Below, one piece after another: positions 1 through 10,600 of a stretch of DNA of 64,000 bases; the first letter of the stretch is position 1, and each line of letters starts with the position of its first letter. Source of the stretch: Archivesica marissinica. Its lineage: Eukaryota; Mollusca; Bivalvia; Venerida; Vesicomyidae. The notes below the pieces were generated by a model. That model was not told where the DNA came from. It did not search any database and saw only the letters and a list, made by a program, of their open reading frames with translations. The translations under genes and the position numbers were made by a program. The stretch spans positions 45,822,571 through 45,886,570 of the forward strand of contig CM026397.1 of NCBI GenBank assembly GCA_014843695.1. The letters run 5' to 3'.

Positions 1-189
1 ATTCCTATATAATAAAACGGTGTTATCAACGCACTGTACCAAAGTATGATGTCGCTGTAACCCTGTCAACAATTCATTCAGGATGTACCAGATTATAATT
101 ATATACATAGATACTAGTACCACATTCTATCCGTTAAACGCCCTTGTTCGCAATATTTCACAGCATTAGTTGTCCCACTAATTATTTAA

Positions 190-311
190 CAAACAAACAA
201 ACAAACAAACAAACAAACAAACAAACAACAAAACATACAACACAAACAAACAAAACAAACAAACAAAACAAAACAAACCAAACCAAACCAAACCAAACCA
301 AAACAAACAAA
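190..311. repeat. (CAAA)n / (AAACA)n simple repeat
   Basis: A purine-rich low-complexity tract of CAAA units passing into AAACA and AAACC units. The short open frames on both strands here are by-products of the tract. The first 180 bases of the window hold nothing I recognise. Confidence 0.95.
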
Positions 312-433
312 CGGAACAGGTATTGAATTCCTATCCGTACACATTTCGGGGAGTATGTTGAGGAGTGGGTATATTGTTGAGGAGTGGGTATATTGGTCAA
401 CGTTGCTGACAATGACAATCATTCCTGGAAGTC

Positions 434-650
434 CGCCTCTGTGGTCGAGTGGTTAAGGTCGTTGATTTGCATACCACTGTAACCTACCATCACATATGGT
501 CATGGGTTCGAGCCCCGCGCAGACCGTGTATCTTTATATGAAAACGTTGGCAGTTTCTTACGGAGGTTGGTGCACCAAGTACTAGTTAACCATTGGAGCC
601 TGCCCAGGAAAGGTGTTGTTAGGTAAACCGCCCGTCGCTCAAATGGGCAA
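434..650 (+). mobile_element. tRNA-derived SINE (family 1)
   Basis: An intact pol III box A (TGGTCGAGTGG, 442-452) and box B (GGTTCGAGCCC, 505-515) head a body ending with CGTCGCTCAAATGGGCAACC. The same body occurs on the minus strand at about 18931-19160, so this is a dispersed family and not a tRNA gene. Its 3' tail is shared with SINE family 2 in this window. A 39-bp minisatellite starts directly after the tail. Confidence 0.85.
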
Positions 651-656
651 CCAGTA

Positions 657-1430
657 GTGGTAGATGGTTCTAACCGTGTGTCCACGTCGGTAGATGGTTC
701 TAACCGTGCCTCCACGCGGAGCACGCCGGTAGATGGTTCTAACCGTGTGTCCACGTGGAGCACGTCGGTAGATGGTTCTAACCGTGTGTCCACGTGGAGC
801 ACGCCGGTAGATGGTTCTAACCGTGTGTCCACGTGGAGCACGCCGGTAGATGGTTCTAACCGTGCCTCCACGTGGAGCACGCCGGTAGATGGTTCTAACC
901 GTGTGTCCACGTGGAGCACGCCGGTAGATGTTTTAGTGTGTGTCCACGTGGAGCACGCCGGTAGAGTTCTAGCCGTGTGGGGTTGGTGGGAACGCCGGTA
1001 GATGGTTCTAACCGTTTGTCCACGTGGAGCACGCCGGTAGATGGTTCTAGCCGTGCTCCACGTGGAGACACGCCGGTAGATAGTTATTAATCCTTGGTTC
1101 ACTGGATGCACGCCGTTTACCCGTAGTTGTTCTAACCGTGTGTCCACGTGGAGCACGTCGGTAGATGGTTCTAACCGTGTTCCACGTGAGCACGCGGTAG
1201 ATGGTTCAGCGTGTGTCCACGTGGAGCACGCCGGTAGATGGTTCTAACCCGTGTGTCCACGTGGAGCACGCCGGTAGATGGTTCTAACCGTGTGTCCACG
1301 TGGAGCACGCCGGTAGATGGTTCTAACCGTGTGTCCACGTGGAGCACGCCGGTAGATGGTTCTAACCGTGCGTCCACGTGGAGCACGCCGGTAGATGGTT
1401 CTAACCGTGTGTCCACGTGGAGCACGCCGG
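657..1430. repeat. 39-bp minisatellite with a CCACGTGG palindrome in most units
   Basis: About 20 tandem copies of a 39-bp unit that begins GTAGATGGTTCTAACCG and contains CCACGTGG, an E-box type palindrome. Because 39 is a multiple of 3, open frames run through it on both strands; they look like a by-product of periodicity. Units between about 950 and 1240 carry scattered small indels and truncations. Confidence 0.95.
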
Positions 1431-1605
1431 CTCGCGAAGTTGCTATATGATTGGTTGTTTGGTGTTATTGTACACTATTAATTAAAGCGTATCATAAAAA
1501 CACGTACACGTCATCGGAAACGAAACAAGAGATGGACACTGCGGCAAAAGAAAAGACAATGATGTATGCGAATACAAGTCCCGGCCAATGTTTTCTATGA
1601 GTTTG
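1431..1605. other. Unique spacer between two arrays, no gene seen
   Basis: Non-repetitive sequence between the 39-bp and 32-bp arrays. No reading frame, RNA gene or transposon end was recognised. Confidence 0.6.
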
Positions 1606-1908
1606 TCTGATCTGTTTAAAGTATGATCTTGATTTTGCCAGATCTGTCTAAAGTAGGGTCGTGATTTTGCCAGATCTGTCTAAAGTAGGATCGTGATTTT
1701 GCCAGATCTGTCTAAAGTAGGGTCGTGATTTTGCCAGATCTGTCTAAGGTAGGGTAGTGATTTTGCCAGATCTGTCTAAAGTAGGGTCGTGATTTTGCCA
1801 AATCTGTCTAAAGTAGGGTCGTGATTTTGCCAGATCTGTCTAAAGTAGGGTCGTGATTTTGCCAGATCTGTCTAAAGTAGGGTCGTGATTTTGCCAGATC
1901 TGTCTTTA
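1606..1908. repeat. 32-bp minisatellite
   Basis: Nine to ten tandem copies of a 32-bp unit containing GCCAGATCTGTCTAAAGTAG. The array ends about 80 bases before the first assembly gap. Confidence 0.93.
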
Positions 1909-1987
1909 AGTAGTGTCTAAAGTTAGAGCCAGGTTTCATAGGTCAGACCACACGCCCCACCCATTTTGTCAAGGAGAGCCCAACCCC

Positions 1988-2987
1988 NNNNNNNNNNNNN
2001 NNNNNNNNNNNNNNNNNNNNNNNNNNNNNNNNNNNNNNNNNNNNNNNNNNNNNNNNNNNNNNNNNNNNNNNNNNNNNNNNNNNNNNNNNNNNNNNNNNNN
2101 NNNNNNNNNNNNNNNNNNNNNNNNNNNNNNNNNNNNNNNNNNNNNNNNNNNNNNNNNNNNNNNNNNNNNNNNNNNNNNNNNNNNNNNNNNNNNNNNNNNN
2201 NNNNNNNNNNNNNNNNNNNNNNNNNNNNNNNNNNNNNNNNNNNNNNNNNNNNNNNNNNNNNNNNNNNNNNNNNNNNNNNNNNNNNNNNNNNNNNNNNNNN
2301 NNNNNNNNNNNNNNNNNNNNNNNNNNNNNNNNNNNNNNNNNNNNNNNNNNNNNNNNNNNNNNNNNNNNNNNNNNNNNNNNNNNNNNNNNNNNNNNNNNNN
2401 NNNNNNNNNNNNNNNNNNNNNNNNNNNNNNNNNNNNNNNNNNNNNNNNNNNNNNNNNNNNNNNNNNNNNNNNNNNNNNNNNNNNNNNNNNNNNNNNNNNN
2501 NNNNNNNNNNNNNNNNNNNNNNNNNNNNNNNNNNNNNNNNNNNNNNNNNNNNNNNNNNNNNNNNNNNNNNNNNNNNNNNNNNNNNNNNNNNNNNNNNNNN
2601 NNNNNNNNNNNNNNNNNNNNNNNNNNNNNNNNNNNNNNNNNNNNNNNNNNNNNNNNNNNNNNNNNNNNNNNNNNNNNNNNNNNNNNNNNNNNNNNNNNNN
2701 NNNNNNNNNNNNNNNNNNNNNNNNNNNNNNNNNNNNNNNNNNNNNNNNNNNNNNNNNNNNNNNNNNNNNNNNNNNNNNNNNNNNNNNNNNNNNNNNNNNN
2801 NNNNNNNNNNNNNNNNNNNNNNNNNNNNNNNNNNNNNNNNNNNNNNNNNNNNNNNNNNNNNNNNNNNNNNNNNNNNNNNNNNNNNNNNNNNNNNNNNNNN
2901 NNNNNNNNNNNNNNNNNNNNNNNNNNNNNNNNNNNNNNNNNNNNNNNNNNNNNNNNNNNNNNNNNNNNNNNNNNNNNNNNNNNNNNN
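1988..2987. other. Assembly gap (1000 N)
   Basis: Exactly 1000 N, which indicates a fixed-size placeholder. The missing 3' exons of the TMEM214 homologue could lie here or beyond the left edge of the window. Confidence 0.99.
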
Positions 2988-3185
2988 ATGATGTTATTTG
3001 TGGCTGAATATTGAATAACATCGTTATGTTCCGGCAATGTTTTATAGATAATAAGTAGGGCAGGCAACGAGTGGCAGAAACGGTATTCGAATATTCGCTG
3101 AATTTCGGACGTTCGTTGATAAGTTTTTAGCACAAGCATAACAAGATCATTTCTCACAAAATACTGACATGACCTGTTGGAATAT
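2988..3185. other. Unique sequence between gap and array, unassigned
   Basis: An AT-rich stretch between the gap and the 44-bp array. A minus-strand open frame of about 55 codons enters from 3157 and runs into the gap, but I recognise no family in it. It lies on the coding strand downstream of TMEM214 exon 10, so it is intronic unless it contains an unrecognised exon. Confidence 0.4.
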
Positions 3186-3189
3186 GTCC

Positions 3190-4573
3190 TAGCTGCACTC
3201 TTACCTCACAACCCGTTGTCACGGCATCCCATTCTTCAGTATTCTTACATCACAAACCGTTGTCATGGCATCCCATTCTTCAGTATTCTTACCTCACAAA
3301 CCGTTGTCACGGCATCCCATTCTTCAGTATTCTTACATCACAAACCGTTGTCATGGTATCCCATTCTTCAGTATTCTTATCTCACAACCCGTTGTCACGG
3401 CATCCCATTCTTCAGTATTCTTACATCACAAACCGTTGTCATGGTATCCCATTCTTCAGTATTCTTACCTCACAACCCGTTGTCATGGCATCCCATTCTT
3501 CAGTATTCTTACATCACAAACCGTTGTCATGGTATCCCATTCTTCAGTATTCAGTATTCTACATCACAACCCGTTGTTCACGGCATCCAGTCTGACAGTA
3601 TTTTTACATCACAAACCGTTGTCATGGTTATTCCATCTTCAGTATTCTTACCTCAAAACCCCTTGTCACGGCATACCCATTCGTCAGTATTCTTACACAC
3701 ATACCGTTGTCATGGTATACCATTCTTCAGTATTTTACCTCACAACCGTTACTCCCCCAGTTGTCACTGGTATCCCCTTCTTCAGTATTCTACCTCACAA
3801 CAAGTGGTAACGGCATCCCATTCTTCAGATTCTTACATCACAAACCCGTGTCACGCATCATTCTTCAGTATTCTTACCTTACAAACTGTTGTCATGGTAT
3901 CCCTTCTTCAGTATTCTTACTCACAACCAGTTGTCATGGCATCCCATTCTTCAGTCGTATTAACATCACAACCGTTGTCATGCATCCATTCTTCAGTATT
4001 CTTACATCACAAACTGTTGTATGGTGTGGCATCCCATTCTTCAGTATTCTTACATAAAACGTTGTCATGATATCACATTCTTCAGTATTTTACCTCACAA
4101 CAGTTGTCACGCATCCCATTCTTCAGTATTCTTACATCACAACCGTTGTCACTGATCCCATTCTTCAGTATTCCTTGAAATCACAAAATGTTGACATGGT
4201 GTATCCCATTCTTCAGTATTCTTACCTCCAACAGTTGTCATGGCATCCCATTCTTCAGTATTCTTACATCACAAACTGTTGTCATGGCATCCCATTCTTC
4301 AGTATTCTTACATCACAAACTGTTGTCATGGCATCCCATTCTTCAGTATTCTTACATCACAAACTGTTGTCATGGCATCCCATTCTTCAGTATTCTTACA
4401 TCACAAACCGTTGTCATGGCATCCCATTCTTCAGTATTCTTACCTCACAACCCGTGGTCATGGCATCCCATTCTTCAGTATTCTTACCTCACAAACCGTT
4501 GTCATGGCATCCCATTCTTCAGTATTCTTACCTCACAAACCGTTGTCATGGCATCCCATTCTTCAGTATTCTT
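3190..4573 (-). repeat. 44-bp minisatellite made of TMEM214 exon-10 end plus splice donor
   Basis: About 31 copies of a 44-bp unit. Read on the minus strand, each unit is the last 42 bases of TMEM214 exon 10 followed by GT, so every junction recreates a donor: TGTGAG|GTAAGA, or the variant TGTGAT|GTAAGA. The copy nearest the exon (4532) keeps the reading frame. 44 is not a multiple of 3, so reading into a second unit soon meets a TGA. Units from about 3540 to 4230 have many one-base deletions, suggesting divergence or poor polishing. Confidence 0.92.
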
Positions 4574-4691
4574 TCCATGTGACGCCTCCTCATTGGTTCT
4601 CAGGAACGTCATGAGCGTCTGCTGTAACAACTTCTGATCTATCGAGCATCGTAGCGCCTCCCAATTCTCAGATAAATGATCAAGCAATACT
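4532..4691 (-). CDS. TMEM214: TMEM214 exon 10, last exon visible
   Basis: 160 bases, residues 412-465. Acceptor TTGTTTCAG|AGTATTG. It encodes VLLDHLSENWEALRCSIDQK and LLQQTLMTFLRTNEE, matching human LLLEHLLSSWEQIPKKVQ and its downstream helix. I place the donor at TGTGAG|GTAAGA (4530-4531), the first of a tandem series; the next donor 44 bases on would add a frame with a TGA after about nine codons. Confidence 0.85.
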
Positions 4692-7600
4692 CTGAAACAA
4701 GGTTACATTCAATTTGATCCTCAAATACAGTCAAACCTGTGTTAGTCGCCATCAGTATGAAACAGCCGACATGTACTATGCAGCCAGCTTCCCTTTCTGA
4801 CACACAGACGGATCTGTAGTCCAGTGGTAGCATGCTGGACTGGTAATCCAGGGATCGCAGGTTCGATCTCCCGTCTGACCCTAATAAAATTAACAGTCTT
4901 TCAGATGGGACGTTAAACCGAGGTCTCGTGTCGGTGCTTTACACCGTGCGCGTAAAAGAACCAGAGGAGACTCTGGAATGGGTCTCTGTCTGTATCATTG
5001 CACTACCCTCCAAAATCTAAAATTACTAATCTCTTCAGGAGGCGTCGCTCATATGGGCAACCGGTAGCGACGATAAATAAACGTAAAACACACACAAAAA
5101 ACTTTGTGACACATATTTCCACCTCTATAAATCCACCGCCCATGCTAAGGAGTTTATGTACATCTATTGAGACTACTATACAATTCATGTTTCATAAATA
5201 TAGTGCCGATTTCACACCATAATTTATCAACCAAGTTTTGGAATTTTCCTATTAAACGAGCCTTTTGGTGAACTTCCAAAACTAGTTTCATAAAATATGG
5301 TATGAAATCACGACGAGTGCCAGATCCATTTGATCACATTACCATGGTAACAACAACCATAAATTTGAAGAGAAAGTACGTTTCTGTTTGCCTGAATATT
5401 TTTAAGCCTTATTACATTAAGCTGCATCCGTACGCTGTAGTAAATAGTCCCCGTTAATCTAACAACTTCACGCAAATAATAGACATAGTATTTTTAAACA
5501 CTACATTCGCTAGTTGTTTTTTCTTTATATATTTTTCAAGAATGAACATATTTTAAGACATATACTGGGCGAAATGAAGTCGCAAGTCAATTAGATTAAA
5601 AATGTAGACATGTGCAAAGCTTGGACCTTCACTACACATGCAATTCAATCTCCGTTTTGACCCTTTCAACATCACAGACCTCTAAATTTAGGCTTACAAA
5701 AAGTGTAGATCCAGATGAGCCGGTTTGTGACAAGCATCAGGATCTGCACTTTTTGCCAGTAATATTACTATTTTAGACAAAATTACCCATTTTGATAAAT
5801 GAGCTGGTGTAAATGTAATTTTCTTATTAATTTATTGGTATAAAATATCCTGAACCAGTCCATGTCAGTTACTTGATATTGAATGGGTTAAACTACAATT
5901 CAAGTTGTCTACACCACCGTTACACATAAGATGGTACACAGTGGTTCTCTACACTGCATTGTCATTGAGTTTGAATACCTTGACTGTTTCAGGTGTTTTG
6001 TGTAGAGCTGGCACCAGAGTGAGTATGTGTGTTTATCCTTGCAGAGGCAATCCATGAGGCACGATATTACCTACAGATAGAAGATACAGTGTTGAAATAT
6101 ACAGGGCTCATTCTAGATCAGAATTGTTGGGAGAAATCGTGCGTCTGCGTCCTTAAATGGTGTTATTTAACAAAATCGGGTTAAAATACACAATATGACC
6201 ATTAATTGCATATATGAATACACAGAGTGCTTTATAATGAGCTGGACAAAATTTGGTATGAAAATTGTAAATAAAGAAATTTTAATATTTTTTTATGGAG
6301 AAGTTGGGGCCCCCCCAGGGTACGAAGCCAGGGCCCCTAGGACGACTATTTCGCCCAAGTCGTCCTCTTGAGTGAGCCCTAATATATATAATGAACAACA
6401 TTTAACCATGGTACAATGTTTCACCTCCGTTATTTTTATTCTGCAAGGCATACAGTCAAACCTGTCTTAAGCAGCCAGCCAAGGGAATAACAAAAGTGGC
6501 TGCTTAGCACAGGTGGCTGCGTAATAGTGGTCAAATATATAAAAAAAATAACAATATTGGGAATCTGATACATGGCTGCTTAATACAGGTTGGCTGCTTA
6601 ATAGAGGTGACCGCTAACACACGTTTGACAGTATATCCATAATGTCTAAGTGATATATCAATTTCAACAAGTTTTAAATCATATCCGATACATAATTCTA
6701 GTTAACAATACCTCAGTTTTCAATGCAGTATTAGCATCTGGACTAGCCCTAGTCAAATACGATGGGAAGAAGTTCCTCAAAGACGAATCCTCATGTCTAC
6801 CATGTGCAATTTTCTATAAATAGATAAATAATCAATTCTACCATGTGCAATTTTCTATAAATAGATAAATAATCAATTCTACCATGTGCAATTTTCTATA
6901 AATAGATAAATAATCAATTCTACCATGTGCAATTTTCTATAAATAGATCAATAATCAATTCTACCATGTGCAATTTTCTATAAATAGATAAATAATAAAT
7001 TCTACCATGTGCAATTTTCTATAAATAGATAAATACTCAATTCTACCATGTGCAATTTTCTATAAATAGATAAATACTCAAGTCTACCATGTGTAATTTT
7101 CAATAAATAGATAAATAATCAATTCTACCATGTGTAATGTTCTATAAATAGATAAATACAGAATTGTACCATGTGCAATGTGTGTAACACTCTTGACTCA
7201 ATCACAAATACCACATACATTGACAATGTAGTAGCCAAACAAACATTCAATATAAAGTTCAGAATTTCATGTTTTCATAGAAATCTATATGTAGATGGGT
7301 TAGACATACTGACTGCCAATCCAATGATTGATAGCTAAATGGCTGTCATGTATATATGGAGTTTTTTGTTTTGTTGGGTTTTTAGTCGCACAAACAGCTT
7401 AGGTTATATGGTGGCTCTCCAGCTATTATTGGTGGAGGTAGACTCTGGGTGCTTCTCCGAACAGTATTTCAGGCACAGACTGGCACCGGGTAAAACCACC
7501 CACCATCCTCAAGACAGATTCCTTGCATGAAAGAATTTGACGCTAACCGTGGGATTTGAACATACAATGGTAAGGGGCAAGTGATTTGACGTCAATGACT

Positions 7601-10600
7601 AACCACTCTGCCATTGAGATATAGTAGTATATTAACTCTAAATGTCTACGTGGGAATGCGTTAATTAATACCTTGAGTTGAGGATAAAGAACCATTAGTC
7701 TCTTGTTGATGTCAGTAGGCCAATTGTGTGCATACAGCATGTCCAGATTGTAGAAATGTTCACGTAACTTGATCTCCCCAGACGCCTGCTCCACATTCTT
7801 ACAGTGCAACCTGTGAGAACACAAAATACAAATAACCAAAACCTACTCATGTACTAATACAATGCACATTTACTCCAACCATGCACATGTACCCCAACCA
7901 CGCACATTTACCCCAACCATGCACATTTACCCCAACCATGCACATGTACCCCAACCATACTCATTTATTGCATGTTGCTATCATTTTCTGGAATCCTAGT
8001 ATCCTGGATCAATTATTTATTTGAACTCTCTACATCCATGGATTATATGGAGAATATTTGTGTTTATTAGATCACCGAATTTCCATATGTACCGTTATGA
8101 TTTCCAATGACTTTGGCTAATATAATATTTTATATCCAATTAATTTTAACCCTTTCAACCCCAAGTAACTGACATGTACTGGTCCATGATATTTTTAGAC
8201 CAATAAATTAATAACAAAATTACATTTGGATCAGTTCATTTATCAAAATGGGTAATTTTATCTAAAAATAGTAATAATTATTACTGGCAAAAAAGTGCAG
8301 ATCCTGATGAGACGGCTCGTTACGAGCCGGCTCATCTGGATCTACACTTTTCATAAGCCTATTTAGAGGCCTGTGGGGTTGAAAGGGTTAATTGGCCCTG
8401 TGTCGGGAACCTCAATTCACAACAATACACGACCACTTACGTTAGTGCGAAAGTTAGCAATACGTTAGCATATTACTTAATAATGAATTGCTAAACTCAG
8501 AAAATAGCTAAAATACACTAAATGCTATCTTCCACCATTTCAAAACAGTGAATAATAGCATTTTCTTTCACTGGAAAGCATAAAAGAAAAACTAATACTA
8601 AACGTGTCAAGCATTAGAACTTCTCTGATTTCTGAACGACATATCCGCGTTGTTTAATATCTGTGCAGATAAGATAGCCTGTGTAAAGCCCAGCTAGCTT
8701 GTATGCAGCCCAGCTAGCTTGTATGCAGCCCATCTATATTGTATGCAGTCCATCTAGCTTGTATGTAGCCCAGCTAGATTGTATGCAGCCCAGCTAGCTT
8801 GTATGCAGTCCAGCTAGATTGTATGCAGCCCATCTAGCTTGTATGCAGCCCAGCTAGCTTGTATGTAGCCCAGCTAGCTTGTATGCAGCTAGATTGTATA
8901 CATCCCAGCTAGAGTGTATACATCCCAGCTAGATTGTATGTATCCCAGCTAGATTGTATGTAGCCCAGCTAGATTGTATGTAGCCCAGCTAGATTGTATG
9001 TAGTCCAGCTAGATTGTATGTAGTCCAGCTAGCTTGTATGTATCCCAGCTAGATTGTATGTAGTCCAGCTAGCTTGTATGTAGTCCAGCTAGCTTGTATG
9101 TAGTCCAGCTAGCTTCAGCTAGCTTGTATGCAGCCCAGCTAGATTGTATGTATCCCAGCCAGCTTGTATGTATCCCAGCTAGATTGTATGCAGCCCAGCT
9201 AGCTTGTATGTATCCCAGCCAGCTTGTATGTATCCCAGCTAGATTGTATGCAGCCCAGCTAGCTTGTATGTATCCCAGCCAGCTTGTATGTATCCCAGCC
9301 AGCTTGTATGTATCCCAGCTAGATTGTATGTAGTCCAGCTAGCTTGTATGTAGCCCAGCTAGATTGTATGCAGCCCAGCTAGATTGTATGTAGTCCAGCT
9401 AGATTGTATGTAGTCCAGCTAGATTGTATGTAGCCCAGCTAGATTGTATGCATCCCAGCTAGATTGTATGCAGCCCATCTAGCTTGTATGCAGCCCATCT
9501 AGCTTGTGTGCAGCCCATCTAGCTTGTATGCAGCCCATCTAGCTTGTATGCAGCCCAGCCAGATTGTATGCAGCCCATCTAGCTTGTATGCAGCCCATCT
9601 AGCTTGTGTGCAGCCCATCTAGCTTGTATGCAGCCCAGCTAGCTTGTATGCAGCCCAACCAGCTTGTATGCAGCCCATCTAGCTTGTATGCAGCCATGCC
9701 AGCTTGTATGCATCACTATTCTCGATAAATCAACAGAATCCGGAAACTAAATCGCCATTGAATGTATGTACTCCACTTTATTTCTACAAACAGTGGCCGC
9801 TAGAGGTAATGGACTCTCTCAACTTACCAAAGTATAAATTTATGCAATGATGGACTCTCTGGGCTGGACTTACCCGAGGATGGACTCTAGGTACTGGACA
9901 CAATAGTTACTGAGGGCTTTCATTCCAAGCAACGGCTGCATGACATCCAACCACACTGTAACACAAACATGTACTGGTGATTTATGTGTGTGTTTTACAT
10001 TTATTTATCTTCGAGCGACGCCTCCTGAAGAGATTAGTTATTTTAGATTTTTGGACGATAGTGCAATGATACAGACAGAGACACATTCCAGAGTCTCCTC
10101 TGGTTCTTTTACGTGTACAGTGTAAAGCACCGACACAAGTCCTTGGTTTAAAGTCCCATCTGAAAGACTATTAAATTTTATTAGGGACGGGTGATCGAAC
10201 CTGCGATCCCTGGATTACCAGTCCAGCATGTTACCACTGGACTATAGATCCATCTGTATTTGTTTACATCAATGAACTAACATAAGGAGAGTTCGTACGA
10301 ACGAATTCATATTTAAAAAAGCAGTGGAGTAATGCATGTTAATTCTCGCTGTTCCCATCAACCATAGTTTGAAATGTGAACGTTTTCAGATTCAAGCCGT
10401 CAACGACGTCGTCTAAATGTGACGCAATAGCACCATTTAGAGCATGGTTACGTTGTTTTCTATCATAAAAAAACACATTTCAGTCTAAAATAAAAGAAAA
10501 TTTGTTGGCTTAAGTGAGTGATCGAAATTCATTTATTGGTTTATGATTATCATGGACCAGTCCATGTGAGTTACTTGGTGTTGAATGGGTTAAGCGAGTG

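Noticed and set aside
442..515. tRNA genes at SINE heads (also 4811, 7549, 10200, 15380, 21700, 42370)
   Set aside because: The A and B boxes are good but each is followed by a dispersed body and tail and the cloverleaf is incomplete, so they are SINE promoters.
1913..3157. Long frames over the N runs (also 25650-27429, 59663-61897)
   Set aside because: They are open only because N codons are not stops; only the real sequence at their ends was used.
3177..4614. Plus-strand repeat-protein frames in the 44-bp array
   Set aside because: They are antisense to the exon-derived unit and open only because the unit lacks stops on that strand.
8688..9715. CRISPR array
   Set aside because: Repeats are head-to-tail without spacers, no cas genes exist, and the genome is eukaryotic.
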